A stretch of DNA of 64,000 nucleotides from Pollenia angustigena (Eukaryota > Arthropoda > Insecta > Diptera > Polleniidae). The stretch spans positions 33,223,882 to 33,287,881 of the forward strand of contig OV884059.1 of assembly GCA_930367215.1 (NCBI GenBank). Reading direction: 5' to 3'. The notes under the pieces were generated by a model. It worked only from the letters and a program-made list of their open reading frames with translations. It made no database searches and was not told the origin of the DNA. Both the position numbers and the translations under genes were made by a program. This document shows, in pieces, positions 9,272-18,389 of the stretch; the stretch's first letter is position 1, and each line of letters opens with the position of its first letter.

Positions 9272-10933
9272 ATGAAATTCGATGAGCTAAAAGTTGAACG
9301 GCTGAAGAAAGAGTTGGGCAAGTTGGATCTGCCTACTGCTGGAAATAAAGCTGAGCTGCAGAAAAGATTAATCGATGAATTTAAGCGACGCAATATTGAC
9401 ATCGCAACTTATGAATTTGAAGAAAAAGAAGAAATAGAAGTTGCTACCCGTGCAGTAACAAGCAACATGGATCTTGGTACAATGTTTGCTGCTATGATGG
9501 AGAAAATGGAAAAAATGTCGGCAGAAACTTCTAGAAAAATGGAAGAAAATTCTAGAAAAATGGAGGAAATGGTAAAAGAAAATTCGGCTGTAACCTCTAG
9601 AAAAATGGGAGAAAATTCAAAAGCTATCGTAGAAAATGCAAGCACCATCTTAGCCGAAATTCAAGAAAATTCTAAAGTGACAAACGAGAAACTTCAGGCT
9701 ACTAATGAAAAACTTGAGAAGCTTCAAGAGATTTCTACTGTTATAAACGAAAGAGTAGACGATATGGAAATAGAATTGTCTGATGTAAAAACACAAGTCA
9801 CTGATGTAAAAACTCAAGTCACTAATGTGAAAACACAAGTCACGGTTTTTGATGGAAAACTTCATCATCTGGAAGAAAGAGTAAATAGTCTTCAGTGCCA
9901 AGAGGGAGTGGTGCGAGTTTTTCCAGAAGTCTCGAATAGAATAAGAGCTCCAAGTTTTGACGGCAGCTCACCATTGAATGTGTTTAAGTTCCAGTTTGAC
10001 ACAGTTGCCAATAAAAATGCTTGGAACAATGAAGAAAAAGCCATAGAGCTGATTCTGGCTTTAAAAGGAACTGCGGCTGAAATTCTAGAAAGTGTACCAG
10101 TAAGTTGCAGAAATAATTATGATGACATTATGGCAGCACTGCAACGCAAGTATGGTGGTGAACATAGAAAAGAAATATTCAGAATGGAATTACGGGGTAG
10201 AGTACAAAAGCCAAACGAGACGCTACAGGATTTCGCATTAGAGATTGAGCGCTTGGTGCAGCTTACTTATCCAGGTGAAAGTCATCCATTGCTAGATCAT
10301 TTTAAGACTGAGGCATTTGTAAACGGTATACGGGATGCTGATGTAAAACTAGCGGTATGTGCATCACAGAAGCCATCATTTGCAGAAACGGTATCATTTG
10401 CCCTAGCACAAGAAACCGCAAGGATAATTTCAAGGCCACAAACGTATATGGTGCGGAAACTTGATTTTGCTGCTGAAGAAGGAAGAGATATTTTAAAGGA
10501 AATGAGAAGCATGAAGGAGGCAGTTTTGCGAGCTTTGAGCGAGAAACAAGGTAAAAACAAGGCAAAATGCTATAATTGTGGTAAGATTGGCCACATTCAG
10601 CGAAACTGCAAAGCACCCAAACAACGATCGAGATCTGCTTCGCCGCAAAGGAACAAACGAAGAGCAAGTCAACAATCATCACGGGAGCCACCGCTAAAGC
10701 TGAAAAGAGCTAGCAGTGCAGAGGAAACTGAAGATCTTACGATCAATTTAGTAGTGAAAACGAGTAACAGAAATATTACGACCTGTGGTTACATAAATGG
10801 TGAAATCCGCATTTTGACTATCGACACTGGTGCAGGACATTCCATTATAAGAGCTGATTTGATAAAGGGAGCTGTCGAGCCGCTAAGTGGTGTAAACTTG
10901 CGAACAGCTACGGGAGAGCCTGTTATTGTCTAG
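9272..10933 (+). CDS. Gag-protease polyprotein with N-terminal SAP domain
   Basis: 553 residues with an uninterrupted frame. Residues about 3-38 form a SAP-like domain (LKVERLKKELGKLDLPTAG...L..RL), a helix-turn-helix fold that binds AT-rich DNA in host proteins. Residues about 75-215 are a long Lys/Glu/Met-rich coiled coil with internal repeats, including a sevenfold-periodic (D/N)VKTQVT unit repeated three times. Residues about 225-385 match the retrotransposon Gag domain. A CCHC zinc knuckle (CYNCGKIGHIQRNC) is at about 433-446, followed by a basic Arg/Ser-rich stretch. The aspartyl protease active site DTGAG is at about 518. The frame ends inside the protease, whose C-terminal half continues in the next frame, one base back. 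The protein would form the particle, bind RNA and process itself. The start ATG lies 62 bases after the primer site. Confidence 0.9.
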   Translation: MKFDELKVERLKKELGKLDLPTAGNKAELQKRLIDEFKRRNIDIATYEFEEKEEIEVATRAVTSNMDLGTMFAAMMEKMEKMSAETSRKMEENSRKMEEMVKENSAVTSRKMGENSKAIVENASTILAEIQENSKVTNEKLQATNEKLEKLQEISTVINERVDDMEIELSDVKTQVTDVKTQVTNVKTQVTVFDGKLHHLEERVNSLQCQEGVVRVFPEVSNRIRAPSFDGSSPLNVFKFQFDTVANKNAWNNEEKAIELILALKGTAAEILESVPVSCRNNYDDIMAALQRKYGGEHRKEIFRMELRGRVQKPNETLQDFALEIERLVQLTYPGESHPLLDHFKTEAFVNGIRDADVKLAVCASQKPSFAETVSFALAQETARIISRPQTYMVRKLDFAAEEGRDILKEMRSMKEAVLRALSEKQGKNKAKCYNCGKIGHIQRNCKAPKQRSRSASPQRNKRRASQQSSREPPLKLKRASSAEETEDLTINLVVKTSNRNITTCGYINGEIRILTIDTGAGHSIIRADLIKGAVEPLSGVNLRTATGEPVIV

Positions 10934-12096
10934 TGGAAATAAGAATGGCCGATATGATAGTTTTTGATGAGTTTATTGTGGCTGAAATTATGGACGAGGT
11001 CATAATTGGAGCAGATTTTATGATTCGTCAAGGCATTAGTCTAGACATGGGACGACAAATTATGAATTGGTATGGTCTAGAAGTACCCCTTAACGTTGGG
11101 AATGGAAGTGAAGCCCTTGTAAGACAGCTAGTCACTAGTGATCATAAGAAATTGTCCTCCCAAAGAAACGATGAAAAACGTGGGAAAGCGAGCACATATT
11201 CGAGACGGCCCAGTAAACATAAAAGCAAGCACGGTATAGAGTCTAAAAACAAGAAACGCATAAATGAGATTCGCTTATTAGATGTGGAACCCAGCGAAGA
11301 CTGGTCAACGGCGCAGAAAAGTGACCCCTTATTAGCGCAAATAATGATGGCTAAAAAAGAAGGTGAAAGGCCGACTCGTGAAGAAATTAAATTGAACGGT
11401 CCACTAATGAAAGCGTATTGGGCGCAGTGGAGTAGTCTGCGGATGATAAATGGTTGCCTATACCGTACATGGGAAAGTACTGATGGCAAAACGGTTAAAA
11501 ACCTTATTGTAGTACCGACTTCTAAAGTATGTGAAGTTGTGAAGAAATTCCACGAAGGTACTGGTGGTGGGCATCTAAGCGTTACGAAAACCATAAAGAA
11601 GTTAAAAGCAAGCTACTATTGGATCGGTTGCAAGCAAGCCGTGATTGATTGCGTAATTACATGCCCACAGTGCGTTGCAGACAGTGGTCTAATTGGAGAA
11701 AGTAGAAATCCGGTCCAGCAGTACAACTTTGGTGAACTATCCGTACCAGCGAATAATAATGACTCTACCCAAGAGCAGAAAAACGAGTTAAGACGAAGGC
11801 GTGTTAATTCATCAAATGACCAGATGAAAGCCAGAAACAATGGAGTGGCAAATTCGGAAGGCTTCAAAGAAGGCCAGCTGGTTTTACTTTTTAATCCGCA
11901 ACGGAAGAAAGGACTATCTCCAAAGCTGCAGACTCATTGGGATGGCCCATATAAAGTAATAAAGAAATTGAATGACGTGGTGTATCGGATCCAGAAATAT
12001 AAGAGCCCAATATCAAAAATGAAAGTGGTGCATCTAGAACGACTGGCCAATTATGGAAAAGGAGAATCTGAGCCTATTCGGGACGAACAGGCTTAA
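10933..12096 (+). pseudogene. Protease C-terminus fused to integrase fragments (RT and IN core deleted)
   Basis: This open frame of 387 codons overlaps the end of the Gag frame by one base (frame -1). Its first 50 residues complete the protease (VIIGADFMIRQGI). It then jumps to sequence normally found after RNase H (LLDVEPSEDW), so the whole reverse transcriptase/RNase H block is gone. Residues about 207-250 are the integrase H2C2 zinc domain (HEG...GHLSVTKT...CPQC). The DDE catalytic core is deleted. Residues about 310-375 hold the integrase C-terminal domain with the GPYKVIKKL motif. The remaining frame is clean, so the deletions either happened in frame or predate the last transposition. 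It starts at a GTG only by frame convention; expression would need a -1 shift. Confidence 0.85.
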
Positions 12097-12107
12097 GTGG
12101 AGGGCAG
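12097..12107 (+). promoter_or_regulatory. Polypurine tract
   Basis: GTGGAGGGCAG lies directly between the stop codon of the second frame and the 3' LTR, the expected place for the plus-strand primer. Confidence 0.75.
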
Positions 12108-12538
12108 TGTTACGAAAGTTAAATTATCTAAGAATTATTTATAGTTATAATCTTGTAAGTTATAGTTTTATGTTACTTAAAATTGTCATGTATAATTTTC
12201 AACACAACTGTTATTTTAAAAATAGTTCCTATATAAATTTCCCAGTAATTTCTAGAAACGGTTATAGAACATAATAAATAGTTTTTACGGGAAGGTTCAG
12301 GAAAAATCTCGAAATAATTATGAAATATAAAAAGGGGTGACTCATGTAAAATTAGTTTAGTTTGTTTTGAAAAACGGTTCTGTTCGTAACTAACAATTGT
12401 GAACAAAATAATTAATTTCAATAAAGTTTGTTAAGTTGAATAAGTGTGTGTATTTATTTTTATTTGCAATTAAAAGAACTCAACGGTTTATTATAAAGGG
12501 AGTAAACCGAACGCGTTTATTAAAGGAAAAACGTAACA
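12108..12538 (+). repeat. 3' LTR
   Basis: 431 bp, near-identical to the 5' LTR (about three substitutions). One 16-bp segment around 12148-12165 is absent from the 5' copy. Same TGTTACG/CGTAACA ends, TATA-like box and AATAAA. Confidence 0.93.
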
Positions 12539-13184
12539 ACATATTTTGATCGAAACTTTGAAGTTGTACTACACAATAATTATTAGGACACCCTAATTCT
12601 TTCTGAAGGAATACCCCTTTCGATAACCTTAAGCCTATAAAATATTTTTGGCAGAAGTGTACGCTGCAATTCATTTCCATGACCTCAACTTACCGGAATC
12701 GTCATTTATTTTAATGCGGACAATCGAATGTCTATTCAATTGCCTTTGTTCTCTGATATCGGCTTGATGGCTTAAGGGAATTAAGCAAAAGGATTTAAAT
12801 ATCCAAAACATTTGCAAGAACAGAGTTTAGCTTTGATCTGGCAGATTGCCATGAGGTTATTTGAAGTATAATTCAGTCGTATTCTATGATTTCAATTAGT
12901 ATAGGCAAAAAGCTCTTATTTTTTTATAGAAATTCAATAAGAGGCCGCAAAATACCTGCTCGTAACTATCCGACAATAAACTTATCCTGGTACGTTTTAT
13001 TAGAATCTTTTAGCGATTCTTTAAGAATCAATAATTATGACCGGATGGTTCACAAGTCCTTGACAACTAGTGGCGGACTTAGGCCTGCTTCCTTCCTAGG
13101 CACGCTTTGATATGTCGCCCTTATTTACATACATATATAGAAGTTATGATCCAAAAAAAGCATGCAGAGGTATACTTTTAAATA
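12539..13184. other. Non-coding stretch
   Basis: No gene is seen between the LTR element and the mariner-like element. A 74-codon frame at 12886 has no protein signature. Confidence 0.4.
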
Positions 13185-13269
13185 AAGGGTGTCCTAAAAT
13201 TAACGCAAGATTTGAATTTGTCTTCATTGTTGTAGTAAAGTGTTGGCAACCCTAAACAATTTGGACAGA

Positions 13270-13417
13270 TGGCAGCTAACCCTACGTTTCCACATGCAAG
13301 TAATTACCACGTATTATCAACGAAAAATCGAGGAAACAGCCGATTTGCTGAAAGTACAAAAATTGTGTGAATGTAAGTGAAAAAGTGTGAGCACTTGCAT
13401 GTGTCAACGGGGGGTTA
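13270..13417. repeat. MITE nested in the mariner leader
   Basis: AGCTAACCCTACGTTTCC..ACATGCAAGT at the left pairs with ACTTGCATGTGTCAACG..GGTTAGGGCT at the right, giving about 30-bp imperfect TIRs. It sits just before the transposase ATG. Exact ends are uncertain by a few bases. Confidence 0.6.
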
Positions 13418-13429
13418 GGGCTAATCATA

Positions 13430-14105
13430 ATGGAGCGTTACACAATAGAACAACGTGTCTTAATTATTGAACCATATTTGAAGAATAATGAAAGCTTGGC
13501 GGCTGAAGTTCGAAACTTACATGCAAAATTTGGTCGGAGTAGTGTTTTAACTTCGTCAACTGTAAAGAAATTAATTGAAAAATTCAGAGAGACTGGATCT
13601 GCTTCGATATTAACATATAAGCGGTTTGTTTTTGGATGACCAGTGTTTTTGGCGTCTCCAAAGGGTCCAGTCTCCCTCTTAATAATGTAAGTGCATGATG
13701 CATTGCTTTGCTAATGCCTCTTCTTCACCATCAGGAAATTTTTCGACGAGTTTATTTGCTTAAAACTTGAACTCAATTGTATCTATTTTAGATTGCGTTA
13801 TACTCAGATGCCTATATTCGTAAAAATATTTTAAATTTAATAAAGATTTACAAAACAAATGTTCTAAAATGCACAACGTGCACTCGGGAGAATTGTACGC
13901 AAATTTCAGCAAACCTGGTCTGTAGGAAATGTGAAAACACATGTGCATGCTCACACAGTTCGTTCTGGGCTGGCGGCGTCATCGGGCCTTACTTCTTCGA
14001 AAATTCGGTCGGCCGAGCGGTGAATGGTGTTCGCTATCGTGTGATGATAGCGGACTTCTTGTGGCCAGAAATTTAAGATATTGACCTGGACGATATGTGG
14101 TAGAT
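13430..14105 (+). pseudogene. Mariner-like (rosa/DD41D type) transposase remnant
   Basis: ATG at 13430 opens MERYTIEQRVLIIEPYLKN, the conserved N-terminus of this family, followed by a helix-turn-helix region (STVKKLIEKFRETGSAS). Around 13620 the frame closes and unrelated or scrambled sequence follows. At about 13968-14102 the catalytic region resumes: WAGGVIGPYFFEN, VNGVRYRVMIADFLWPEI, a stop, then DIDLDDMW. The first and third catalytic Asp regions are missing. Dead. Confidence 0.8.
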
Positions 14106-14237
14106 CGATATTTGGTTTTACACATAATTATCATAGATCCTTTTTTCATAATAAAAAATATTAAGATACATAATTCTTATTCCGAAAATTTTTTGTTATT
14201 TGACATTACCATCGTGCGTTTTGGTTGGACCACCCTT

Positions 14238-15728
14238 TATGAAAATTTTCCTAATAAACGTTTGCAAAATTTAATCATGGCTGTTGAATAAGAGCGAGAG
14301 TGTTTAAAATGGGGGAATTAATATTTGTATCCCTGTTTTATCTGACTGAAGTTTTCTTGTTTTTTTTTGGCGAAGAGAATCATATTAAAAGTTGAACTCC
14401 TTTTTCCAAATTCAGAACATTTTTTATTTCTCATATCCTGAAGAAATTAAACTATGAGATTTCCGAAGGTTTTTTAAACTGTATTGAAACTATCCAAAGT
14501 TACATTCCAAGCAATAACTTGAGAAGCTGTTGCTAGATACTGTAATTTTAGTTGCAATCCAATAGCTTTACATCGTGTATACAGTTTCTAGTCTTTGTTT
14601 TCTGCAATAAAGTTGAATGCATCAATTATTGCAGTCCACTCTTATTCCAAAGCATAACATGCATCAAGTCGAGCCGATCAGCGAGTTCGAGAGAGAATTT
14701 TGAGTCTTAAACTTGTCATTTGCACGATATTCTCCCAACGATGAGTAGTTATTGTAACAAAACTAAAAATGTCTGGCAAGGTGAAACCAGAAAATAAAGT
14801 ACACGGCAAGTACGCACTACTTATCTTAAGACCACAAAAATCCCCTTTAATCATCGTCATGTTAATAAATTGCTTTACGAGCGTTTTTATTTCAAATTAT
14901 ATGACTTTATTAAGACTTTAAAAAACAATTTCAATTACATAATTGAATTATCCAAAATGGTTTTTCTTCTCGGCTTTAACCAAAAATGCAAAAAACCAAA
15001 AAAAAAAAAATGTTTGACGTGTTTAAGCATCAGTTGGCAATTTTTGTGGTTTTAAAAAATTATTTTCACTTCGCATAAAACCAGAACCGAACAGAAGGTA
15101 TTAAATTGAAACATCTCCTTTGTTCAGAATAAAGACTTTAACTACGTACGTGAATGGTGCTGCCAATAAATGAAGCCACAAACGTCGTAACATCTTTGCC
15201 ATTGATCGATTTGGGTTCGTTTGTGTGTTGCACTTTTTTGTTGCCAATATGTATTATTGCTGTTATTATTATTATTGATGTTGAAGTTGCTGTTGTTGTG
15301 GCTGTGGCCGAGGATGGGGCTGTTGCTATTTTAAGGCTGTTATTGTGTTTGAGGCAACGTTAATAAGAAATTAATGTCTTGATCATTTTCGATCGTTATG
15401 TAAATCAATCAGGCAAATTATACCTCAGGGGCTTGCCACAATAATTAGACCCTACATAATATGAAAGAGAGTTGTATGAATACACTCGAACATTTATCGG
15501 AGTAAAATCTTATTTGAAATCCTTTAATTAAAGTTCATTAAGTATTTTGAAATGGAACTTAAAATAAAGCAGAGCGGTGGACCATATAAGAATATATTTT
15601 TTGTTGTTGTTTGTTTGTACTAGTATTATCTTGATATACCATGATAACCGCTGCGGCGTACATTTTTAACACAAAAAGAAGCTTATAACATAGAATTGTA
15701 CAAAGGCAATTACAAAGCTTACATTATA
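14238..15728. other. Non-coding stretch with GTT/ATT repeats
   Basis: No gene is seen. A degenerate trinucleotide array (GTTGCTGTTGTTGTGGCTGT and similar) lies at about 15250-15345 and accounts for the valine-rich open frame there. Poly(A) near 14998-15010. Confidence 0.45.
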
Positions 15729-16659
15729 TCGGGTGATTTTTAAGAGCTATAGGAAAGTTTTTAAAGAAAAACACATAAAATTCAGAAAAATTCATGAAAT
15801 CTTTATTTGAATCGATAGTACGGTCAATATAATTTAATGTTTGAAGATTATTTCATGCAAATGTTGACCGCGACTCCGCCTCAAATGGTCCATCCGCTTA
15901 GTCCAATTTTGGCATACTCTTTCAAACATTTCGGCCGGTATCTCATGAATAAATGCTTCAATGTTGTCTTCCAATGCGTCAATTGAAGCGGGCATGTGTG
16001 TATAGACATGAGCTTTAACATAGCTCCACAAAAAATAGTCTAAAGGCGTTAAATCGCACGATATAGGCGGCCAATTGACCGGTCCCGAACGTGAAATAAA
16101 ATGTTCACCGAACTCGCCTCTCAATAAGTCCATTGTTAAGCGTGCTGTGTTGCATGTGGCACCGTCTTGTTGAAACCACACGTCATTCAAGTCAAGCTCT
16201 TGCATTTTGGGCAAAAAAAAGTTGGATATCATCTCAAGGTAGCGCTCACCATTCACAGTTACGTTACGATTCGCATCATCTATGAAGAAGTACGGTCCAA
16301 TGATGCCACCATCCCATAAGCCGCACCAAACTGTGACATTTTCTGGATGCATTGGTAGCTCTGGCAATGCTTCTGGCTGATCTTCACTCCAAAATCGACA
16401 ATTCTGCTTATTAACGTACCTATTGAGCCAAAAATGAGCTTCATCGCTGAACACAAGAAGTGTGCGATGAACTTTCTTAACAGAGCACGCATTTTGATAA
16501 TAAAATTCAATAATTTGCAAGCGTTGTTCGTTTGTAAGACGATTCATGGTTAAATTATAGACCAAACTGAAGATGTTTGACAGTAAAACAAAGCACGAAA
16601 CGTGCGTCAGCTGCTTAAACCAGTGTTGCCAAAAAGATAATAGCTAAAAAATCACCCAT
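15729..16659 (-). mobile_element. Mariner-like deletion derivative with both TIRs
   Basis: 931 bp flanked by TA on both sides (15727-15728 and 16660-16661). The TIRs share GGGTGATTTTT plus AGCTAT further in (left GGGTGATTTTTAAGAGCTAT, right AATAGCTAAAAAATCACCC). It encodes a shortened transposase on the minus strand. The element could still be mobilised by a full-length relative because both ends are present. Confidence 0.87.
15834..16547 (-). CDS. Internally deleted DD41D (rosa-type) mariner transposase
   Basis: 237 residues in one clean frame starting at the ATG for MNRLTNEQRLQIIEFYYQN. After about residue 28 the protein jumps to FSDEAHFWLNRYVNKQNC. The helix-turn-helix DNA-binding region and linker, roughly 100 residues in full-length relatives, are lost without breaking the frame. 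The first catalytic Asp (FSDEAHF), the second (WFQQDGATC) and the third (CDLTPLDYF) all remain. From the second Asp to the Asp of PLDY I count 41 residues between, which fits the rosa group of Tc1/mariner. Such a protein should not bind the transposon ends but might still dimerise. Whether it is expressed is unknown. The upstream TTG-initiated frame to 16565 is less likely. Confidence 0.82.
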   Translation of the reverse strand: MNRLTNEQRLQIIEFYYQNACSVKKVHRTLLVFSDEAHFWLNRYVNKQNCRFWSEDQPEALPELPMHPENVTVWCGLWDGGIIGPYFFIDDANRNVTVNGERYLEMISNFFLPKMQELDLNDVWFQQDGATCNTARLTMDLLRGEFGEHFISRSGPVNWPPISCDLTPLDYFLWSYVKAHVYTHMPASIDALEDNIEAFIHEIPAEMFERVCQNWTKRMDHLRRSRGQHLHEIIFKH

Positions 16660-17030
16660 TATATAGCTTAATACTGGGGTGTCCTTTCGTGTGTAAAGCA
16701 AATGTTAGAGGAGACCTAAAAAAGTACAGACATTAAGTAAGTAGAGGGTTTAAAACTTTAAACAATCAATCTAACAGAAGATATGTCGCTTTACGCATTA
16801 GCAACATAAGTGTTAAAGTGCAACATGACACAAAATCAGATGTAAGTCTGAGTTCATACGGCTCATGTCTTATTGACAAGATTCTTTCTTTTTCTTCTTT
16901 GAACATGAATTGGCGTTCAAATGATTCATGTCATGTTGACGACATGTGCTTTTTTGATATTGAAAACAATAACAAAATTAGACAACGAATGAAAAAGCAA
17001 AACGTAAAGACAATACATGCATCTGTGTAC

Positions 17031-18105
17031 GGCGCTGCGAAATATGGCCCCAGGAAATATGGCCCCAAAAAATAAATGAAAATTGACCCCAAATTTGGGG
17101 CTTTTTTCATAATGCAATATGGCCCCATTTTTTTAATGAAAAATTACCCCAAAAAAATGAAAAATAACCCTAAAAATAAAATGAAATATGACCCTAAATT
17201 TGGGGTTATTCTGCATTATGAAAAATCACCTCAAAATTTATAATGAATTTTAACCCCAAAAAATAACACAAAGAAAGTGACATTAAACATTTTCGGTGGA
17301 GTTCATATGGCCAAAACTAAAAATCCCAAATTTAGAATCCCGATTTCAAAATCCGGATAATTATACAGTTTTGGTTTTAAAAATCGTACGATTTATAGCA
17401 CGGTTGGGCTTTCGGCAATGCATAAGGATTTTTTTCTCTATGGTATAACGAACTCTGGCTTTGCTTACTAAAGCTCTACGTTATAGCCGGCCTTCGGCCG
17501 GGCGCAAGGATTTTTTTTTCTATGGTATAACGAACACTGGCTTCGCTCACTAAAGCTTCACTACATAGGCGGCCTTCGGCCGGGCGCAAGGATTTTCTTT
17601 TCTATGGTATAACGAACTCTTCTCGTAATAGCAGGCCTTCGGCCGGGCTCTATGATTTTTTCCTCTATGGTATAACAAACACCGGCTTCGCTAACTAAAG
17701 CATCTATGCATAACCGGCAAGGATTTTCTCTACTTTGGTATAAGAATTCGGGTTTTTTATGTTATCCCTAGAAACTTTTACATAGAATTTTATAAAATTT
17801 GTGTAAAAATGTTTGGGGTGATTTTTCATTTCTTTAAACTTGCATTTTTTATTAGTAGATGAAAAATAGCCCCAAAGTAAAAATTGTGATTTTATTTGGG
17901 ACCATTTTTCATTCCTTGATATCGGGGTCATTTTTCATTCCACTTAAAATGCAAAAACACCCTAACGAAAAAATGAAAAAAAACCCAAAAAAAAACAAAA
18001 ATATTGCGCCAAAATTGCGTGTTGTTGTGTCTCATGTAAAATTTTGGGGCTGTTTTTCATTTTCCTTTTGGGGCCATATTTCCTGGGGTCATTTTGCGCA
18101 CCGCC
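17031..18105. mobile_element. Foldback element 1 (9-bp target duplication)
   Basis: 1075 bp inserted in a MITE and flanked by the 9-bp direct repeat TCTGTGTAC (17022-17030 and 18106-18114). The intact MITE copy at 4207-4503 has this sequence once. The ends are GGCGCTGCGAAATATGGCCC at the left and, inverted, GGCGGTGCGCAAAATGACCC at the right. The arms consist of degenerate repeats of a GCCCCAAAAA..ATGAAAAAT theme (left) and its complement (right). The middle holds the GC-rich satellite. There is no transposase. A 9-bp duplication together with repetitive foldback arms recalls FB/NOF (MULE-type) elements of Drosophila. Confidence 0.9.
17430..17745 (+). repeat. GC-rich tandem array A (GGCCTTCGGCC unit)
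   Basis: Three full units and flanking partial ones. Each unit carries GGCCTTCGGCCGGGCGCAAGG, a T-rich stretch, CTATGGTATAACGAAC, TGGCTTCGCT and ACTAAAGC. GGCCTTCGGCC starts at 17489, 17571 and 17634, so spacing is 82 then 63 bp (one unit is shortened). The same unit recurs at 18950-19130 and 59590-60180. Confidence 0.9.
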
Positions 18106-18195
18106 TCTGTGTACTCGTTTCTTTTCCCCTCGTCCCTCTCGCCTATAAAGTAGCAATCATGTCAATAAGACAAGAGCCGTATGAACACAGACTTA

Positions 18196-18320
18196 CAATC
18201 ATTTCAAAAACGTTGTGGGTAAAAATCAGTAAGCCATCAACGTAGACAACAATTTTAAAACCTCGTGATCTTTCAACACCCACCAAATATACACAATGTT
18301 GGAGAATTCGAGGCAACGGT
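18196..18320 (-). pseudogene. Ty1/copia reverse transcriptase fragment
   Basis: Minus-strand translation from about 18303 reads QHCVYLVGVERSRGFKIVVY followed by VDGLLIFTHN. This is the region around the copia YVDD catalytic box, here changed to YVDG. Only about 35 residues are recognisable before the neighbouring elements. It is a dead fragment, and the assignment rests on this single block. Confidence 0.6.
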
Positions 18321-18389
18321 ATCGATCAATAACACCAATAACATTTGTTGCCTTTTAGTTTCCTCAATTCCAAATTAAATTTTTTTTTA

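Larger units (their letters stand above)
8780..12538 (+). mobile_element. Gypsy-type LTR retrotransposon, internally deleted
   Basis: Two LTRs (8780-9194 and 12108-12538), both starting TGTTACG and ending CGTAACA, enclose 2.9 kb. In order this holds a primer binding site, Gag with a SAP domain, a zinc knuckle and an aspartyl protease, then a second frame with the protease C-terminus joined to integrase pieces, and a polypurine tract. Reverse transcriptase, RNase H and the integrase catalytic core are missing, so it must depend on enzymes from an intact relative. The LTRs differ by only about three substitutions plus one 16-bp indel, which indicates a recent insertion. ATAT precedes the 5' LTR, and ATAT follows the 3' LTR after two extra bases, so the target duplication is imperfect. 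Confidence 0.93.
13185..14237 (+). mobile_element. Mariner-like element, internally deleted
   Basis: The ends are inverted repeats (AAGGGTGTCC at the left, GGACCACCCTT at the right), each next to a TA (13183-13184 and 14238-14239), the mariner target dinucleotide. The interior keeps only the start of the transposase and a small piece of its catalytic region, plus a hairpin MITE inserted in the leader. It is non-autonomous. Confidence 0.8.
16845..18193. repeat. MITE, second copy, split by a foldback element
   Basis: Same family as 4207-4503. The TIR AGTCTGAGTTCATACGGCTC at the left is mirrored at the right end (CAGACT at 18188-18193), with TA on both outer sides (16843-16844, 18194-18195). 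The right part resumes at 18106 after the inserted element at 17031-18105. Confidence 0.85.

Noticed and set aside
10302..10691. 129- and 87-codon minus-strand ORFs
   Set aside because: Antisense shadows of the Gag-protease frame.
10926..10940. Programmed -1 frameshift site
   Set aside because: No X XXY YYZ slippery sequence at the overlap that I can see; a simple mutation is as likely. Kept only as a low-interest observation.
11142..11594. 150-codon minus-strand ORF
   Set aside because: Antisense shadow of the integrase-fragment frame.
15154..15363. Valine/isoleucine-rich ORF
   Set aside because: Produced by degenerate GTT/ATT/GTG trinucleotide repeats.
17430..17745. CRISPR array
   Set aside because: The GGCCTTCGGCC units are contiguous degenerate tandem repeats without unique spacers of even size, in a eukaryotic transposon context.
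17859..18245. 128-codon ORF across the foldback element boundary
   Set aside because: It runs through the arm repeats of foldback element 1, across the target duplication, into the MITE; it cannot be a real gene.
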